Position numbers and translations under genes: made by a program. Below, piece after piece: positions 1-7,648 of a stretch of DNA of 64,000 bases (within the stretch, counting starts at the first letter, position 1; every line of letters starts with the position of its first letter). This DNA is from Desulfovibrionaceae bacterium (GTDB taxonomy: Bacteria; Desulfobacterota; Desulfovibrionia; Desulfovibrionales; Desulfovibrionaceae): positions 1 to 64,000 of the forward strand of contig WRIL01000004.1 in the NCBI GenBank assembly GCA_009782775.1. The letters are read 5' to 3'. Below the pieces are notes generated by a model. That model was not told where the DNA came from and made no database searches. It was given only the letters and a program-made list of their open reading frames with translations.

Positions 1-2611
1 AGCCCGAGCTGCCGTTGGCGCTGTATTGCACCTCGCCGTTCTGGTTGACCCGGTAATACCCGTCGCCGTCATGGAAGTGGGCGTTCTTTGCGCCTTCTGA
101 TGAAACCAGTTCCATGTTCTTGTCGGACCGAAAGACCATCCAGCCGCCGGAGTAGGTCGCTTTGGACGTGCACATGGTCACGGTCGTGCCATTGTGCTCG
201 AAGGTCGTGAAAGAGTTGGCAACAGGCCTCGCTGTCTGAGTGAGGCTGTCCATGCTCCAGTTCTCGGACGTGATAGGCGTCCCCGCATGTGTATTGAATG
301 GCAAGATGGCCAGGTTGACCTCTGCCCCAGGCAGTGAGCCGTGTTGCGCGTACTGCAAGGACAAGTTCAACACGGCCAGCTTGGCCACGTCAAAGGCCGT
401 GCCGCCCCAACGCGACATGCTCCAAGAGTTATCTAATATTATCGTCATGTTATACGAACCGGCGGCGCTGCCGGCGCCGACCTGGACGCCGCCGTAATCG
501 CCCACGACCACGTCATGCCCCTGGCCGCCCTGCAGGGTCACATCAGCATTGCCCTCGTTCAGGAACACGCTGGGTTTGAGCGTAATATCCAGTGTGGAGG
601 AGTCTTCGCCCCCGGGATGGCGGATGATGTAGGTGAACGACTCCGGCAACGAGGTGTCCGAAAAATTGTTGCCGAACAGCGCCGTCACATCGGGGTTCGC
701 CGGGTCATAGGCGTATTCGTAGTTGCCGTCGGGATGCACGGTCAGGGTGCCGTATTCGCCCTGCACCGTGATAATGCCGGTATCGGGGTCGGGGAGAACG
801 CCGTTCACGCTGACCAACGCCTCATTCGGGCTGTCGCCGAAACTGCCTTTGGCCGCGCCAGCATTACCCTGGTCGTTGTCAAAGAGATTGCCCCTGACCG
901 AACCGTCATCCTGGATGATGGTATTGAAGTCGGGGTTGGCTACCGGAGGTTGAATCACGGTAAAGCTGCCATTGTCCGCAGCGCCGACACCGGCCCTGTC
1001 TTCGTAGTTGCCGCCTGTAAAGGCTGTAATTTTCGCATCCACGGCAGCCTGATAGCCAGTGGCATTCTCCTTCAAGTAATCCGTGAAGTTCAGCGTCTTT
1101 TGCGTTTCACCGGGACCGAAGGTGTAGCTGTATTCCACGCCGTTAATAGTGAAGGTCACCACCGCCGGATCTTCGGGATGATTCGGATCACCGGGAGCCG
1201 TCAGGCTGATGGTAACCAGAAGGTTGTTTTCATCCTGGCCGAGGGTGATGGAAGCCGTGGTCGTGTCGATGGTGTCCGCTATATGAGCGCTGTCGGAAGC
1301 GCCGGCCACCGGACGGGCATAGCCGCCGCCTTCAAGCTCCACGGATACCGTAATGTCAGAGGCGTCCAGGTAAATATCCTCATCGTTCCCGTGAGGAACG
1401 TCCACCACGTACTCGCTCTGACCGACGACCAGGGCCACCTCCTTCGTGGAACCGTCGGGAAGGGTCAGAATCAGCTGGCCATCGGCAGTCGGAGGCTGGC
1501 TCAAGGTAATAGTCGCGGCCACCGTCCCGCCGTCAGCCTCAATACCGTCCGCAACCGAGATAGACATGGTCACTTCGGAGGAAGGCGGAGACACTTCAAA
1601 GCTCGCCCCCGGCTGGGCCACCAGCTCCTCAAAATTGCCGGCATTGGGATTGTCAACGCCAAGACTGACCGTAACCTTTTGCTCCGAGCCCGCGTACGGG
1701 CTGGAATTCAGGACGTTGTCAAAGGTGATGGAATTGCCGATCGAGCCCGCGGGAATGGTCAAGTACTGGGTTACACCGTCCACCACCACCGAAATGGTGA
1801 TATCCGTCTGCGGGGCCGGGTGGGCGCTGATCGGGTTGCTCAGCTGCACCGTCACGATCACACCGCCATGCCCGTCAGGCACAACACTGGCGATCTCCGC
1901 CGTGGTCGTGTCGATGGTGTCCGCTATATGAGCGCTGTCGGAAGCGCCGGCCACCGGACGGGCATAGCCGCCGCCTTCAAGCTCCACGGATACCGTAATG
2001 TCAGAGGCGTCCAGGTAAATATCCTCATCGTTCCCGTGAGGAACGTCCACCACGTACTCGCTCTGACCGACGACCAGGGCCACCTCCTTCGTGGAACCGT
2101 CGGGAAGGGTCAGAATCAGCTGGCCATCGGCAGTCGGAGGCTGGCTCAAGGTAATAGTCGCGGCCACCGTCCCGCCGTCAGCCTCAATACCGTCCGCAAC
2201 CGAGATAGACATGGTCACTTCGGGCTCAGGATCGGGATCGAGGACAGGCTCAGGATCGGGCGCAGGTTCAGGCTCAGGATCAGGATCAGGCGCAGGGGCA
2301 GGGCCGGGGTCGGAAGCTCCACCGTTTCCGGGATCGCCGAGGTTGCCGGGGGTTTCACCGTGCGCATCCAGGCGATCCACTCCATCTACGCCGGTCATGA
2401 CCAATTCATCACTCCAGACCACGTCCCGGCCAAAACCAGAGCTTTCCTGCGCCTCCAAGGCTTCCACGCCGTCAATGAGATTGCCGGCGTCATCGACATA
2501 GGCTCTCAGGCTCCCGGCAGCGAGTTCGCCGGCATGGGTGGCCATCTCCGAGGCAAGTTCGTCCAGAAGGTCCGCATCTTTAGAGGTCGGTATGGTTGAT
2601 TTGCCAGCCAT
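1..2611 (-). CDS. LapA-like vWA adhesin A, N-terminal 870 residues (3' end outside window)
   Basis: Large secreted repeat protein that runs off the window, so its C-terminus and secretion signal are not visible. The start is the ATG at 2611, with AAGGAG about 7 nt upstream. In order: a short N-terminal segment (1-60) homologous to the end of the retention module of adhesins B and C; an Asp/Pro-rich linker (about 105-135); Calx-beta/Ig-like repeats that each close on an IDTTTA motif; a VCBS-like domain (about 590-700); one RTX-type nonapeptide (GGQGHDVVVGD, near 700); and a vWA domain from about 720 with a MIDAS-type DNSWS. Unlike its two paralogues it lacks about 65 N-terminal residues, and the TAAG cleavage motif is replaced by THAG (25-28). 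It lies downstream of adhesin B, separated only by a hairpin, and may be co-transcribed. Role inferred: surface adhesion or release. Confidence 0.85.
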   Translation of the reverse strand, partial: MAGKSTIPTSKDADLLDELASEMATHAGELAAGSLRAYVDDAGNLIDGVEALEAQESSGFGRDVVWSDELVMTGVDGVDRLDAHGETPGNLGDPGNGGASDPGPAPAPDPDPEPEPAPDPEPVLDPDPEPEVTMSISVADGIEADGGTVAATITLSQPPTADGQLILTLPDGSTKEVALVVGQSEYVVDVPHGNDEDIYLDASDITVSVELEGGGYARPVAGASDSAHIADTIDTTTAEIASVVPDGHGGVIVTVQLSNPISAHPAPQTDITISVVVDGVTQYLTIPAGSIGNSITFDNVLNSSPYAGSEQKVTVSLGVDNPNAGNFEELVAQPGASFEVSPPSSEVTMSISVADGIEADGGTVAATITLSQPPTADGQLILTLPDGSTKEVALVVGQSEYVVDVPHGNDEDIYLDASDITVSVELEGGGYARPVAGASDSAHIADTIDTTTASITLGQDENNLLVTISLTAPGDPNHPEDPAVVTFTINGVEYSYTFGPGETQKTLNFTDYLKENATGYQAAVDAKITAFTGGNYEDRAGVGAADNGSFTVIQPPVANPDFNTIIQDDGSVRGNLFDNDQGNAGAAKGSFGDSPNEALVSVNGVLPDPDTGIITVQGEYGTLTVHPDGNYEYAYDPANPDVTALFGNNFSDTSLPESFTYIIRHPGGEDSSTLDITLKPSVFLNEGNADVTLQGGQGHDVVVGDYGGVQVGAGSAAGSYNMTIILDNSWSMSRWGGTAFDVAKLAVLNLSLQYAQHGSLPGAEVNLAILPFNTHAGTPITSENWSMDSLTQTARPVANSFTTFEHNGTTVTMCTSKATYSGGWMVFRSDKNMELVSSEGAKNAHFHDGDGYYRVNQNGEVQYSANGSSG
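1254..2223. repeat. Two near-identical 325-bp direct repeats, 645 bp apart, inside adhesin A
   Basis: Positions 1254-1578 and 1899-2223 read as the same sequence by eye and lie in the same reading frame (645 is divisible by 3). Each encodes about 108 residues of one Calx-beta/Ig-like repeat. The 320 bp between them encode a different, diverged repeat. This points to recent in-frame duplication or gene conversion within the adhesin. Confidence 0.85.
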
Positions 2612-2685
2612 GTCACTCTCCTTGGCGAGATCTGTCTCCAAGCCATGTCTGGATCATATAACAAAAAAGATAGTTATTCAAGGAA

Positions 2686-2717
2686 GTGTGGCGGCCGCCA
2701 CACGGCGGCCGCCACAC
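2686..2717 (-). terminator. GC-rich hairpin between adhesins B and A
   Basis: A perfect 12-bp stem (GTGTGGCGGCCG with its complement) and an 8-nt loop lie just after the adhesin B stop at 2729. No clear U-tract follows in the minus direction, so it may only attenuate transcription into adhesin A, or protect the 3' end of the adhesin B message. Confidence 0.5.
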
Positions 2718-2728
2718 GGTTTAAGAAA

Positions 2729-5700
2729 TCAGGCTATGCTGGATTGCAGGATCTGTTGCAGGAGCATGGCCTTGGCCAGGGCATCATCGTTTTGCAGGGC
2801 GGCAAGCATGGCATTGTCCAGAGGATCGGCCAGGCTGATATGCACGACCTGCTCGTGGATGCTGTCGTTATAGGTTATTTCCAACTGGCTTTCGCTGGAT
2901 ATGGAGAGGAACAGATCGCCGTCACTGAGCATATCGCTGATCTGGCTCTGGATATCCTGGCCGCCGCTGAGATCGAACATATCCTCAAAGAAGATCTTGT
3001 CTTCGCCCAGACTGAAGTCCATAATCTGGTCCACCCCGCCCATGGACGCATGCATCCAGGCAAAGACCTCGCCCTGGCCGTCACTGTGCATGACCTCGTC
3101 CGAGGAGGTGGCGTAGATCAGGTGTCCGTCCGAATGATCCGGGGAGATGTCCGGGAGGTCTCCATGGACAATGGAGGCGTGCAGAGACAGGAGGCCTTCC
3201 CCGTCGCCCTGGAGATCCAAAGAAGCGAAGTGCGGGGAGATCGGCGCAATCGCCGGCACATCATCTATGGCATAGACCTCGATCTGCCCGGCCAGGGTCA
3301 GCTCGTCGCCATCGCTATCCCGCAGCACAAGCTGGATACTATCATAGCTGGCGCTGTCCACCGTGCCGTAAACGGTCAGGATATAGTCGCCGTTCTCCTT
3401 GACTTGCAACTCGGTATAATTCTCCTTGTCGACCTCTGCCAGGATAATCCTGCAGAAGCCGTCAGCCCCCACCTTGGACCAGTCAATGGGAATCCAATTT
3501 CCGTCAGGATCAATGTAGCCGATAAGCTGGCTGACCCCGTCGGCCCCCAGGACGTTATCGGCCCCCATGTTGCCGGTGGTGACGCTGGCGAGATCGCGGA
3601 GGGCGTCCGCGAGATCTCTGAAGTCGGCCACATGCATGTAGGTGTCGCCGCCGGGCTGGTTCAGCTCGGCCGGGTTGCAGATAGCCTTCAGGTTATTTAC
3701 CGCGGTCGTGGTCAAAGCCCCGGCGCCCACGCCGATGGAGTAAATGTCCAGATCCCCCGCGTATTGGCCCTGGGATATATCACTGATCCACTTGGCGGGA
3801 ACATGGGAACCTCCCACCGCGCCGGTGTTGGGCTCGCCGTCGGAGATGAAGATGACCTGGTTGACGTAGTCCTGATAGGCGGGGTCGGTCAGACCATTAA
3901 GCACGATGTCATGGGCCGCGTTCAGGGGAGCCTGGTAACTGGTGTTGCCGCTGGCCGTGGCCTTGCTGATGTAGTCAATGGCCTGGGCCGGGGTCAGTTC
4001 TGACATGTTCAAGGTAACCGCGGTGTTGAAAAAGATCAGGTTGATCTTCACATCGCCGCGCACATTTTCGTACTCATGCATCAGGGAGATCAAGGCCTCC
4101 TTGGCCAAGCTCAGGCGCGTCTGCCCCGCGCCGGCCGAGCTGCCCATGCTGCCGGTCACGTCCAGCATAATGGTCACATAGTAATCGGTGGGCGGGGTCT
4201 CGATGAGCACGATCTTGTCCGGATGGGAGGCGACCACGTTATCGTCCAGCACCGTAAAGACCGTACCGGCTGAATTGCTCCAGGGCTGACCGTTGTTATC
4301 TGTCACCTGAGCCGAGACTTCCAGGTTAATGCCCAGTTCGCGCGGCGGAGCGCCTGCAACCGGGGCGCCGTCATGGACCTTGGCCTCGTTCAGGGTATAG
4401 GTATAGCTATAGGTTCCGTCCGCATTATTGGTGATGGTCAGTTGATCCCCGCCGTTGTAAACCGAGTCTGAGAGGATCCACTTACCATCGTACATGGTCG
4501 CGGTCACGGTCTCGCCCGCCGCCGGCAGGGACATTACTGGCTGTCCGTCCACGGAAACCGTGCTGGAGTTTATTTCCTGATAATTAAAGACGTTGATGGT
4601 GCCGGTAACCGTGACCGGATGCCCGGGCTGGAGGCCCTGGGCTTCGGCCGCGCCGCCTTGAGCCCAGGCCGTGCCGGAGAAGCCGTTGGGATTATTGCTG
4701 CCGTGGATGAGGGCTTCATCCAGCACGCTATTGTCAGGGACAATACTCAGGGCCGGGGGCTGGAGCACCCAGTAGCTGATCTCGCCGCCGCCGTTCTGGG
4801 CCACCAGTGCTTCGAAGTTCCCGGCATGGGGATCAGAGACTTCCAGGCTGACCTTGACCTCCTGCTTCGACCCAGCGGCCTGGCTGGGAGTCAGCACGTT
4901 GTAAAAATAGATCTCGGCGCTAGTCACGTCCGCGGGAATGAGCAGTTCTTCGGTCACGCCGTCCACCGTCACCTTGATGGTTATGTCACTCTGCGGGGTC
5001 GGGTTGTCAGAATTGGGATTGGTCAACTGCACGGTCACAATCACCCCGCCGTGGCCGTCAGGCTCGACGCTGAGGATTTCGGCCGTGGTCGGGTCGATGG
5101 TGTCGGTGATGGTGGCTGTATCGGACTTCTCCGTCACATCCAGGGCATAGCCGCCGCCGGAAACAGAACCGGTCACCATGATGACGGATTCATCCAGATA
5201 GATGTCTTCCCAGTTGCCGTGCTGCACGTCAACCACGAGCTGCAACTCGCCGTCCGGAGACTTCCCGACGGCAACAAGACCAGATTGGCCGTCCAGCAGC
5301 CATTCGCCGGTCTTGGAGTCGTAACTCACGACCACATCCTGTATGACCCCGTCCGGAGGATTGTCGGGGTCGGGTATGGGATTGCCGTTAGCATCGGCTA
5401 TCTTCAAAGTTATAGCGCAATCAGCCTTGGGCGGTTCGCTCAAGGTCAGCGTTACCGGCGCCGTGCCATGGTCGGCTTCTTCAGCGTCCCCGACAGAGAT
5501 GCTCATGGTCACTTCATGCGCCGGAGGGATCAGGGGGATGAAGATATCGCCGCCACCGTTCTCGGCTACCAGTTCTTCAAAGTTACCCGCATTGGGCCCA
5601 GGCACATCAAGGCTCACCTTGACCGTCTGCTCCCTGTCTCCGTAAGCGTCGGACTTCAGAACATCGTCAACAGTGATGGAATTGCTGATCTCACCCTTAG

Positions 5701-7375
5701 AAATGGTCAACTCATAAGGCTCGCCGTCCACCCATACCTTAAAGGTCACGTCACTCTGCGGGGCCGGGTTGGGCTCAAACGGGTTGCTCAGGGTCACGGT
5801 CACGATCACTCCGCCATGGCCGTCTTCCACAACCTCAACATTCGCCGTGGTCGTGTCGATGGTGTCAGTGATGGTGGCCGTATCGGACTTCTCCGCCACA
5901 TCCAGGGCATAGCCGCCGCCGGAAACGGAACCGGTCACCATGATGACGGATTCATCCAGATAGATGTCTTCCCAGTTGCCGTGCTGCACGTCAACCACGA
6001 GCTGCAACTCGCCGTCCGGAGACTTCCCGACGGCAACAAGACCAGATTGGCCGTCCAGCAGCCATTCGCCGGTCTTGGAGTCGTAACTCACGACCACATC
6101 CTGTATGACCCCGTCCGGAGGATTGTCGGGGTCGGGTATGGGATTGCCGTTAGCATCGGCTATCTTCAAAGTTATAGCGCAATCAGCCTTGGGCGGTTCG
6201 CTCAAGGTCAGCGTTACCGGCGCCGTGCCATGGTCGGCTTCTTCAGCGTCCCCGACAGAGATGCTCATGGTCACTTCATGCGCCGGAGGGATCAGGGGGA
6301 TGAAGATATCGCCGCCACCGTTCTCGGCTACCAGTTCTTCAAAGTTACCCGCATTGGGCCCAGGCACATCAAGGCTCACCTTGACCGTCTGCTCCCTGTC
6401 TCCGTAAGCGTCGGACTTCAGAACATCGTCAACAGTGATGGAATTGCTGATCTCGCCCTTGGGAATAGTCAAATCATAAGACTCGCCGTCCACCCATACC
6501 TTAAAGGTCACAGCACTCTGCGGGGCCGGGTTGGGCTCAATCGGGTTGCTCAGGGTCACGGTCACGATCACTCCGCCATGGCCGTCTTCCACAACCTCAA
6601 TATTCGCCGTGGTCGGGTCGATGGTGTCGATGATATGCGCGGTTGCGGTCTGGCCGGTGGTCACGACATTGTAATTGCCGCCGGTAACGCCCACAACTGT
6701 CGCCGTCACATGGGATCTATCCAGGTAAATATCCTCATCGTTTAGGTGCTTGATGGGCAATTCACCATACCCGTTCGCGTCCACCCTCACAGAATGGCTC
6801 TCTGTCGCGCCAGTCACGGAATTAAAAACCTCCACCATGATATAAGTGGATCCGGCCCCCGTGGGGGGGAGGCTCAGCTGGAACCTGAAGATCACCGTGC
6901 CGCCGTCGGCTTCATAGACATCTTGGGTGGTGATGGATATTGTAGTCTCCCGGTGCTCGGGAGCCATGCTCTCATCACCCCAGCCGCGCAAAGCCGTGCC
7001 TCCGTCAAAAGGGATGCCTTCCTGCGCGCCCAAGGCATTCACCCCGCCCATGAGGTTGCCGGCGTCATCGGCATAGGCGTTCAGCCTGCCGGTGGCCATA
7101 TCGCCTGCGGCGGTGGCCAAATCCGGGGCAAAGGCGGCCAGAAAGGCTTCAGCGTCGAGCTGTACGCCATCCAGATCCAGCCGCGCGTCCAGAAAACTGA
7201 AAAAGTCCTTTAAGACTATTTCAGAACCGTTTTCAAAGGCCATCCGCAGATCGTTGCCGTCCTTGGCAAGATCCATGTTGGTGGTTTCCGGGGAAAAACC
7301 CAGAACAACCTCCTGGCCGCCGCTCATCTGGTGGATAAACGCGCCGGAAGCCGGAATGCTTAACTTGTCAGCCAT
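2729..7375 (-). CDS. LapA-like vWA adhesin B, 1548 aa, with TAAG retention module
   Basis: Complete giant secreted adhesin. The N-terminal module (1-91) is nearly identical to that of adhesin C and contains TAAG at 88-91, the motif that LapG-type periplasmic proteases cut in LapA-family adhesins. Next comes a linker, then Calx-beta/T1SS-143-like repeats (about 135-880) that include a 254-residue tandem duplication. A Gly-rich domain (about 880-1060) is shared with adhesin C. A vWA domain (about 1065-1260) has MIDAS elements DVTGS, SGNTSY and SDGEPNT. The C-terminal domain (about 1270-1548) is acidic and hydrophobic, ends in ILQSSIA and is shared with adhesin C; it is the likely type I secretion signal. 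RTX nonapeptides are not evident. RBS and start follow AAGGAGACTGAC-ATG. A sigma-54-like promoter lies about 80 bp upstream. Secretion and LapD/LapG partners are not in the window. Confidence 0.9.
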   Translation of the reverse strand: MADKLSIPASGAFIHQMSGGQEVVLGFSPETTNMDLAKDGNDLRMAFENGSEIVLKDFFSFLDARLDLDGVQLDAEAFLAAFAPDLATAAGDMATGRLNAYADDAGNLMGGVNALGAQEGIPFDGGTALRGWGDESMAPEHRETTISITTQDVYEADGGTVIFRFQLSLPPTGAGSTYIMVEVFNSVTGATESHSVRVDANGYGELPIKHLNDEDIYLDRSHVTATVVGVTGGNYNVVTTGQTATAHIIDTIDPTTANIEVVEDGHGGVIVTVTLSNPIEPNPAPQSAVTFKVWVDGESYDLTIPKGEISNSITVDDVLKSDAYGDREQTVKVSLDVPGPNAGNFEELVAENGGGDIFIPLIPPAHEVTMSISVGDAEEADHGTAPVTLTLSEPPKADCAITLKIADANGNPIPDPDNPPDGVIQDVVVSYDSKTGEWLLDGQSGLVAVGKSPDGELQLVVDVQHGNWEDIYLDESVIMVTGSVSGGGYALDVAEKSDTATITDTIDTTTANVEVVEDGHGGVIVTVTLSNPFEPNPAPQSDVTFKVWVDGEPYELTISKGEISNSITVDDVLKSDAYGDREQTVKVSLDVPGPNAGNFEELVAENGGGDIFIPLIPPAHEVTMSISVGDAEEADHGTAPVTLTLSEPPKADCAITLKIADANGNPIPDPDNPPDGVIQDVVVSYDSKTGEWLLDGQSGLVAVGKSPDGELQLVVDVQHGNWEDIYLDESVIMVTGSVSGGGYALDVTEKSDTATITDTIDPTTAEILSVEPDGHGGVIVTVQLTNPNSDNPTPQSDITIKVTVDGVTEELLIPADVTSAEIYFYNVLTPSQAAGSKQEVKVSLEVSDPHAGNFEALVAQNGGGEISYWVLQPPALSIVPDNSVLDEALIHGSNNPNGFSGTAWAQGGAAEAQGLQPGHPVTVTGTINVFNYQEINSSTVSVDGQPVMSLPAAGETVTATMYDGKWILSDSVYNGGDQLTITNNADGTYSYTYTLNEAKVHDGAPVAGAPPRELGINLEVSAQVTDNNGQPWSNSAGTVFTVLDDNVVASHPDKIVLIETPPTDYYVTIMLDVTGSMGSSAGAGQTRLSLAKEALISLMHEYENVRGDVKINLIFFNTAVTLNMSELTPAQAIDYISKATASGNTSYQAPLNAAHDIVLNGLTDPAYQDYVNQVIFISDGEPNTGAVGGSHVPAKWISDISQGQYAGDLDIYSIGVGAGALTTTAVNNLKAICNPAELNQPGGDTYMHVADFRDLADALRDLASVTTGNMGADNVLGADGVSQLIGYIDPDGNWIPIDWSKVGADGFCRIILAEVDKENYTELQVKENGDYILTVYGTVDSASYDSIQLVLRDSDGDELTLAGQIEVYAIDDVPAIAPISPHFASLDLQGDGEGLLSLHASIVHGDLPDISPDHSDGHLIYATSSDEVMHSDGQGEVFAWMHASMGGVDQIMDFSLGEDKIFFEDMFDLSGGQDIQSQISDMLSDGDLFLSISSESQLEITYNDSIHEQVVHISLADPLDNAMLAALQNDDALAKAMLLQQILQSSIA
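5081..6604. repeat. Tandem duplication of 762 bp in adhesin B
   Basis: Positions 5081-5842 and 5843-6604 are tandem copies, close to identical over the middle 500 bp or so and slightly diverged at the edges. Each encodes 254 residues (two Ig/Calx-beta-like units), in frame. The length of this adhesin is therefore likely to vary between strains. Confidence 0.9.
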
Positions 7376-7452
7376 GTCAGTCTCCTTTGGAAGTGCCCTG
7401 TAGTCCAGGCGTTGTCCGTCATAACAAGAAAAATAGCTATCCGTCTATGCTA

Positions 7453-7469
7453 GAGCAAAATATATGCCG
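7453..7469 (-). promoter_or_regulatory. Sigma-54-type promoter upstream of adhesin B
   Basis: The minus strand reads CGGCATATATTTTGCT. GG (7468-7467) and GC (7456-7455) are separated by exactly 10 nt, the -24/-12 signature of sigma-54 promoters. The same core occurs before adhesin C. Predicted start near 7443, leaving a leader of about 70 nt. Confidence 0.6.
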
Positions 7470-7544
7470 TCACGACAATCATTATTAAAATTACTAGGTT
7501 ATTAGATAAATACAGAAAATAGCGCCCGGATCCGGGCCGATTTC

Positions 7545-7561
7545 GTCCTGTTTTTCCGGAC
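7545..7561. promoter_or_regulatory. 17-bp palindrome, copy 1 (candidate enhancer site)
   Basis: GTCCTGTTTTTCCGGAC: GTCC/GGAC arms around a T-rich centre. It lies about 85 bp upstream of the adhesin B -24/-12 element, the usual distance for a binding site of a sigma-54 activator. Three relatives occur upstream of adhesin C. Confidence 0.5.
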
Positions 7562-7594
7562 AAAACAGGGTTCTCAAGAGGCGGACGGATCTAT

Positions 7595-7624
7595 AAGGCC
7601 GGCCGCCTTACGGCGGCCGGCCTT
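7595..7624 (-). terminator. 13-bp GC hairpin after adhesin C
   Basis: A perfect 13-bp stem with a 4-nt loop (GTAA on the minus strand, a GNRA-type tetraloop) lies 25 nt after the adhesin C stop at 7649. A T6 run precedes the stem on the minus strand, but no U-tract follows. It probably ends or stabilises the adhesin C transcript, so that adhesin B relies on its own promoter. Confidence 0.6.
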
Positions 7625-7648
7625 AAAAAACCTGGGAGGAGCAGGGCC

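Noticed and set aside
515-2599. 694-residue plus-strand open frame antisense to adhesin A
   Set aside because: It mirrors the adhesin codons in a high-GC region. The minus strand has clear domains, start and RBS; the plus frame has neither.
4619-6745. 708-residue plus-strand open frame antisense to adhesin B
   Set aside because: Shadow of the repeated adhesin; its apparent repeats follow from the 762-bp duplication on the other strand.
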